Positions 61,661 to 64,000 of a stretch of 64,000 nt of DNA are shown here, in pieces. A model generated the notes under the pieces. It was not told the DNA's origin and searched no databases. It was given only the letters and a program-made list of their open reading frames with translations. Numbering within the stretch: the first letter of the stretch is position 1; every line of letters begins with the position of its first letter. The translations under genes and the position numbers were made by a program. This DNA comes from Pseudonocardia broussonetiae. Its GTDB lineage: Bacteria; Actinomycetota; Actinomycetes; Mycobacteriales; Pseudonocardiaceae. Location: assembly GCF_013155125.1 (NCBI RefSeq), contig NZ_CP053564.1:4161501-4225500 (forward strand), read 5' to 3'.

Positions 61661-63108
61661 CTCGTCGCCGCCCGGGCGATCGGGTCGCCCACCGCGGACA
61701 CCGCGCCCCCCACGATCGGCGCCCTGATCACTGTCGCGACCTGGCCGCCGCCGGCTCCGATCGCCGGGCCGATCAGGCTGGTCATGTCGGGCCGTTGCGG
61801 GTTCGGCGAGGCGATGCGGCGGGCGCTCTCGACCCCTTCCATCCCGGAGCCGACCACCGTGCCGCCGGCCTGTACGGCCTGGTTGACCTGGAAGAACCGC
61901 TGCGGGTCGGGGATGCCCAGCCGCCGGGCGACCGCAAGGTCGCCCGCTCCCGGCGTGCGGTTGACCACGAGTCCGCCCCACCGCCCGCGAACGAGAAGGG
62001 TGGCCCGGGCCAGCGGCGCGCCGGTCGCGCCCAGACTGCGGGCCACCCGGTACGCACCGAGAGCCGCCCGGCCCGCTCCGAGAACAGCTCGGCCCGCTCC
62101 GAGTGCGGAGAGGCCAAGGTCGAGGCCCCGGTAGAGGACATCACGACCGGATGCGTTCCCGTACTGGTTGGCGATCGCGGTGCCACCCAGCGCGACCAAC
62201 TTCGCGACCAGGCCTGCCGCCAACAGCGCTCCCCCGACCACCTGAGCACCGGGAATCGGCAGCATCGCGGCGATGGTGCCCACAGTCGTGAGCACGCTGC
62301 CCGCGTCGCTGATCCGCTGCATCCACCGGCCGAACTCGGGGTTCGAGGTGATCCGGCCGAGGCCCTGATTGATCTGTCGGCCCAGCCGGACGAGCAGGCC
62401 GGGCCGGTCGCCGAGCTGCCCGGCGGCGTCGTCGAGCTGCCCGACGGCCCGGTCCGCGGCCTGTTGCCGCATCTCGCGGGCCTGCTCGGCGAGGCGGTGC
62501 GCGGCCTGCACCCGGGCCGCGGCGGCGTCCTCGGCCGTGCGGGCGGCCGCCTCCATCGTCCGTGCGTCCGCCGCGCGCGTCCGGTTGTCCGCCAGCGCGG
62601 AGTGCAGCTGGGCCTCGTACCGGTCCATGTCGGCCTGATACACGGGGTCGCCCGGGGCGAGCAGGCGCCGCACCCCGGCTCCGCGCAGGTCCGACTCCAG
62701 CCGCCCGGCCGAGCTGCCCGCATCCGCGGCCTGGTCCCGCCAGCGCCGGCGGGTCTGTGCCGCGCTGTCCCGGTCGGCCGAGGCCCCGGCCGCGCCGGAC
62801 TCGGCCGACCGCGCCGTGCCCTGGGCGTCCTCGAGCGCCCCGGCGTAGGTGACGACCGCGTCGGAGGCGTCGTGGTGGGCCTGGGTCAGCCGGGTCAGCT
62901 CGGGCCCGATCTCCCGCAGCAGCCTGCGGAACAGGTCCGCCGCATCCCCACGCCACACCTGTTCGCCGGCGCCGCCGTCGAGACTGCGCAACCGGTCGGT
63001 CAGCGTCGCTGCCCGGTCCCCGGCCTCGCGGATCGTCAGTCCGGCGGTTCGTACGGCGGACGGGTCACCGGGCACCGGGTCGTAGCCCAGCGCCGGCCAC
63101 GGGCTCAC
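61657..63108 (-). CDS. Long WXG100-like type VII secretion substrate
   Basis: 483 residues. Residues 20-200 are helical, with VWRGDAADLFRRLL (a W-x-G turn) and LTRLTQAHHDASDAVVTYAGAL, then a charged coiled coil (RTMEAAARTAEDAAAARVQAA). The C-terminal half has hydrophobic helices (VLTTVGTIAAMLPIPGAQ, GGALLAAGLVAKLVALGG) and ends Gly/Ala-rich. This is the layout of putative T7SS-secreted proteins with an N-terminal WXG module. No toxin active site is visible. GTG start overlaps the stop of the EspC-like gene (GTGA). Confidence 0.7.
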   Translation of the reverse strand: MSPWPALGYDPVPGDPSAVRTAGLTIREAGDRAATLTDRLRSLDGGAGEQVWRGDAADLFRRLLREIGPELTRLTQAHHDASDAVVTYAGALEDAQGTARSAESGAAGASADRDSAAQTRRRWRDQAADAGSSAGRLESDLRGAGVRRLLAPGDPVYQADMDRYEAQLHSALADNRTRAADARTMEAAARTAEDAAAARVQAAHRLAEQAREMRQQAADRAVGQLDDAAGQLGDRPGLLVRLGRQINQGLGRITSNPEFGRWMQRISDAGSVLTTVGTIAAMLPIPGAQVVGGALLAAGLVAKLVALGGTAIANQYGNASGRDVLYRGLDLGLSALGAGRAVLGAGRAALGAYRVARSLGATGAPLARATLLVRGRWGGLVVNRTPGAGDLAVARRLGIPDPQRFFQVNQAVQAGGTVVGSGMEGVESARRIASPNPQRPDMTSLIGPAIGAGGGQVATVIRAPIVGGAVSAVGDPIARAATR

Positions 63109-63419
63109 GGTGCCACCCCCGACGCGGGTGCCAGCTGGCAGGACAACGCGCTCTCGGTGGCCGCATACTCGCGAGCGGCGAGATCGACGAGCTGGGCGCA
63201 GGCCTGTAGCTGTTCGACGACGTCGTCGCGACCGCGCGTCGCCGCACCGAGGAAGCACCGCACGGCATGGGCGACGTCGTGGCCGCCGTAGACGCCGTCG
63301 TCGGTGCTGGGCCGACTCCCCCCGTCGCCGAGCGCGTCGAGGAGCGACCGGATCTCCCGACCGATGTCCTCCAGGGCGTCGATGTCGACGAAGAACCGGA
63401 CCGCGCCGGAGCTGCTCAT
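63105..63419 (-). CDS. EspC/WXG100-like small type VII substrate
   Basis: 104 residues, two long helices: VRFFVDIDALEDIGREIRSLL and QLQACAQLVDLAAREYAATESAL, with HDVAHAVRCFLGAAT between. Length, lack of signal peptide and the ESX-secreted EspC-type pattern suggest a heterodimer partner for the long substrate. ATG at 63419, 28 nt after the WXG100 stop; no strong ribosome site, so coupling to upstream translation is likely. Confidence 0.7.
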   Translation of the reverse strand: MSSSGAVRFFVDIDALEDIGREIRSLLDALGDGGSRPSTDDGVYGGHDVAHAVRCFLGAATRGRDDVVEQLQACAQLVDLAAREYAATESALSCQLAPASGVAP

Positions 63420-63447
63420 CGCCTGCTCGTCCGTCTCGGCGTCCGGG

Positions 63448-63738
63448 TCAGCGACCGACCGCGGACCGCAGCTCGTCCTCGGTCGCCTCATACGACGTCG
63501 CGGCCTGCTCCAGGAACACGCCCATGTTGTCCATCGCCGCCTGGACCTGCTGGGCGCCGGCCTGCCATTCGGCCCACCTGCTCTGGAACGCCTCGGACGC
63601 CGCACCCTGCCAGCTGGCCGCCAGGGCACCGATCTCACCGGTGAGGCGGTTCAGGATGTCGGTCACCTCGGTCGAACCCATAGCGACCCGGCTGGACTGC
63701 TCGCGAAGCTCCTCGGACTGAACACCGATCCTGGCCAT
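63448..63738 (-). CDS. WXG100 family protein (ESAT-6-like)
   Basis: 96 residues, the normal length. Two helices flank the turn SWQGAASEAF (W-x-G), with IGVQSEELREQSSRVA before and DNMGVFLEQAATSYEATEDELRSA after; the last part carries a Y-x3-D/E export-type signal (YEATED). It should be exported by the EccC machinery. ATG has AAGGAG at ideal spacing. It heads the minus-strand substrate unit, with the GAAGA palindrome 82 nt upstream. Confidence 0.95.
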   Translation of the reverse strand: MARIGVQSEELREQSSRVAMGSTEVTDILNRLTGEIGALAASWQGAASEAFQSRWAEWQAGAQQVQAAMDNMGVFLEQAATSYEATEDELRSAVGR

Positions 63739-63819
63739 GACGATCTCCTTCATTCGGGGGTCACGCACGCTGTCGTGGGCGTGGGGACCACTGTTACCGA
63801 CCACGTGGCCGCGGTCGAC

Positions 63820-63831
63820 GAAGAGTTCTTC
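63820..63831. promoter_or_regulatory. Palindrome GAAGA-GT-TCTTC, copy 3
   Basis: GAAGAGTTCTTC, the reverse complement of copy 1, is in the divergent space 82 nt before the WXG100 gene and 63 nt before the rightmost gene. On the minus strand TAACAGT, a -10-like sequence, begins 23 nt after it, the same spacing as at copy 1. Confidence 0.5.
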
Positions 63832-63894
63832 CCCGGTTAACGACACACCGCCCTGGTGCGATGACCGAGTGGTGAGCGCACGCGAGGGGGACAT

Positions 63895-64000
63895 GTGAAC
63901 GGCCCGACGGCCCGCATCGACGGGCTGCTACCCCCCGGCGGTTCCCAGCCCGCGCCGGTGCACGTCAACGCCGACGAGGTCTGGTCTGTCGGCCGTCGCG
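63895..64000 (+). CDS. 5' end of a further type VII locus gene (partial)
   Basis: GTG with GAGGGGG seven bases upstream opens a frame to the window edge: NGPTARIDGLLPPGGSQPAP then VHVNADEVWSVGRR. Only 35 residues are visible, so no family can be named. It is divergent from the WXG100 gene. An FHA or ESX-core component is possible. Confidence 0.6.
   Translation, partial: MNGPTARIDGLLPPGGSQPAPVHVNADEVWSVGRR

Overview
This is 64 kb of very GC-rich DNA from an actinomycete chromosome or large replicon. Dense GTG/TTG starts, ATGA/GTGA/TGATG gene overlaps, a type VII secretion locus, a fused hemerythrin/F420-type reductase and a tRNA-Val-like fragment point to the Pseudonocardiaceae or a close relative. 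That placement is an inference; no rRNA or other marker gene is present.

Region 1 (1-14.8 kb) is a metal-handling block. It holds a CDF zinc/cadmium exporter, a CopA copper ATPase coupled to CtaG, a CbtB-CbtA (cobalt/nickel-type) importer with an ArsR-family regulator and three co-transcribed membrane or surface proteins, a cell-wall hydrolase-like protein, and a tight DtxR/MntR-type regulator - two-domain multicopper oxidase - ZIP transporter operon. Three inverted-repeat operator candidates lie upstream of these units. Region 2 (15-24 kb) is a minus-strand run headed by a large LuxR-type (LAL) ATPase regulator, followed by an ABM-like protein, a hemerythrin-deazaflavin reductase fusion and two membrane proteins. 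A decayed CPBP protease and a flavin monooxygenase follow.

Region 3 (24.2-41.6 kb) is a mobile, plasmid- or ICE-like island, all on the plus strand: DUF932 protein, ParB-like protein, SSB, primase-polymerase, small unknown genes, then a two-gene TerD module. Its right edge is a 46-nt 3' fragment of a tRNA-Val(CAC) gene, a typical attachment-site remnant. The ParB-like gene is cut in two by a 3.9-kb Tn554-like three-gene transposon. Three genes are preceded by copies of a repeated leader whose stems differ in sequence but keep their pairing. The most interesting system is a TerD-DUF4041-Mug113 (GIY-YIG) fusion, related to the SNIPE anti-phage nuclease architecture, next to a coiled-coil protein with an unrecognised central domain and a C-terminal TerD domain. 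An IS256-family element with intact 9-bp target duplications sits exactly on the ribosome binding site of the second gene.

Region 4 (41.6-43.6 kb) is a scar zone with gene fragments and an intact IS3-family element. Region 5 (43.7-64 kb) is a type VII-like secretion locus: tandem-duplicated surface Fn3 protein plus transglutaminase-like protein pairs (the first transglutaminase is frameshifted and both lack the catalytic Cys/His), MoxR ATPase, DUF58 protein, Ser/Thr kinase, an FHA-EccC fusion ATPase, and a minus-strand set of WXG100, EspC-like and long helical substrates. A palindrome GAAGA-N2-TCTTC recurs before three of its transcription units.
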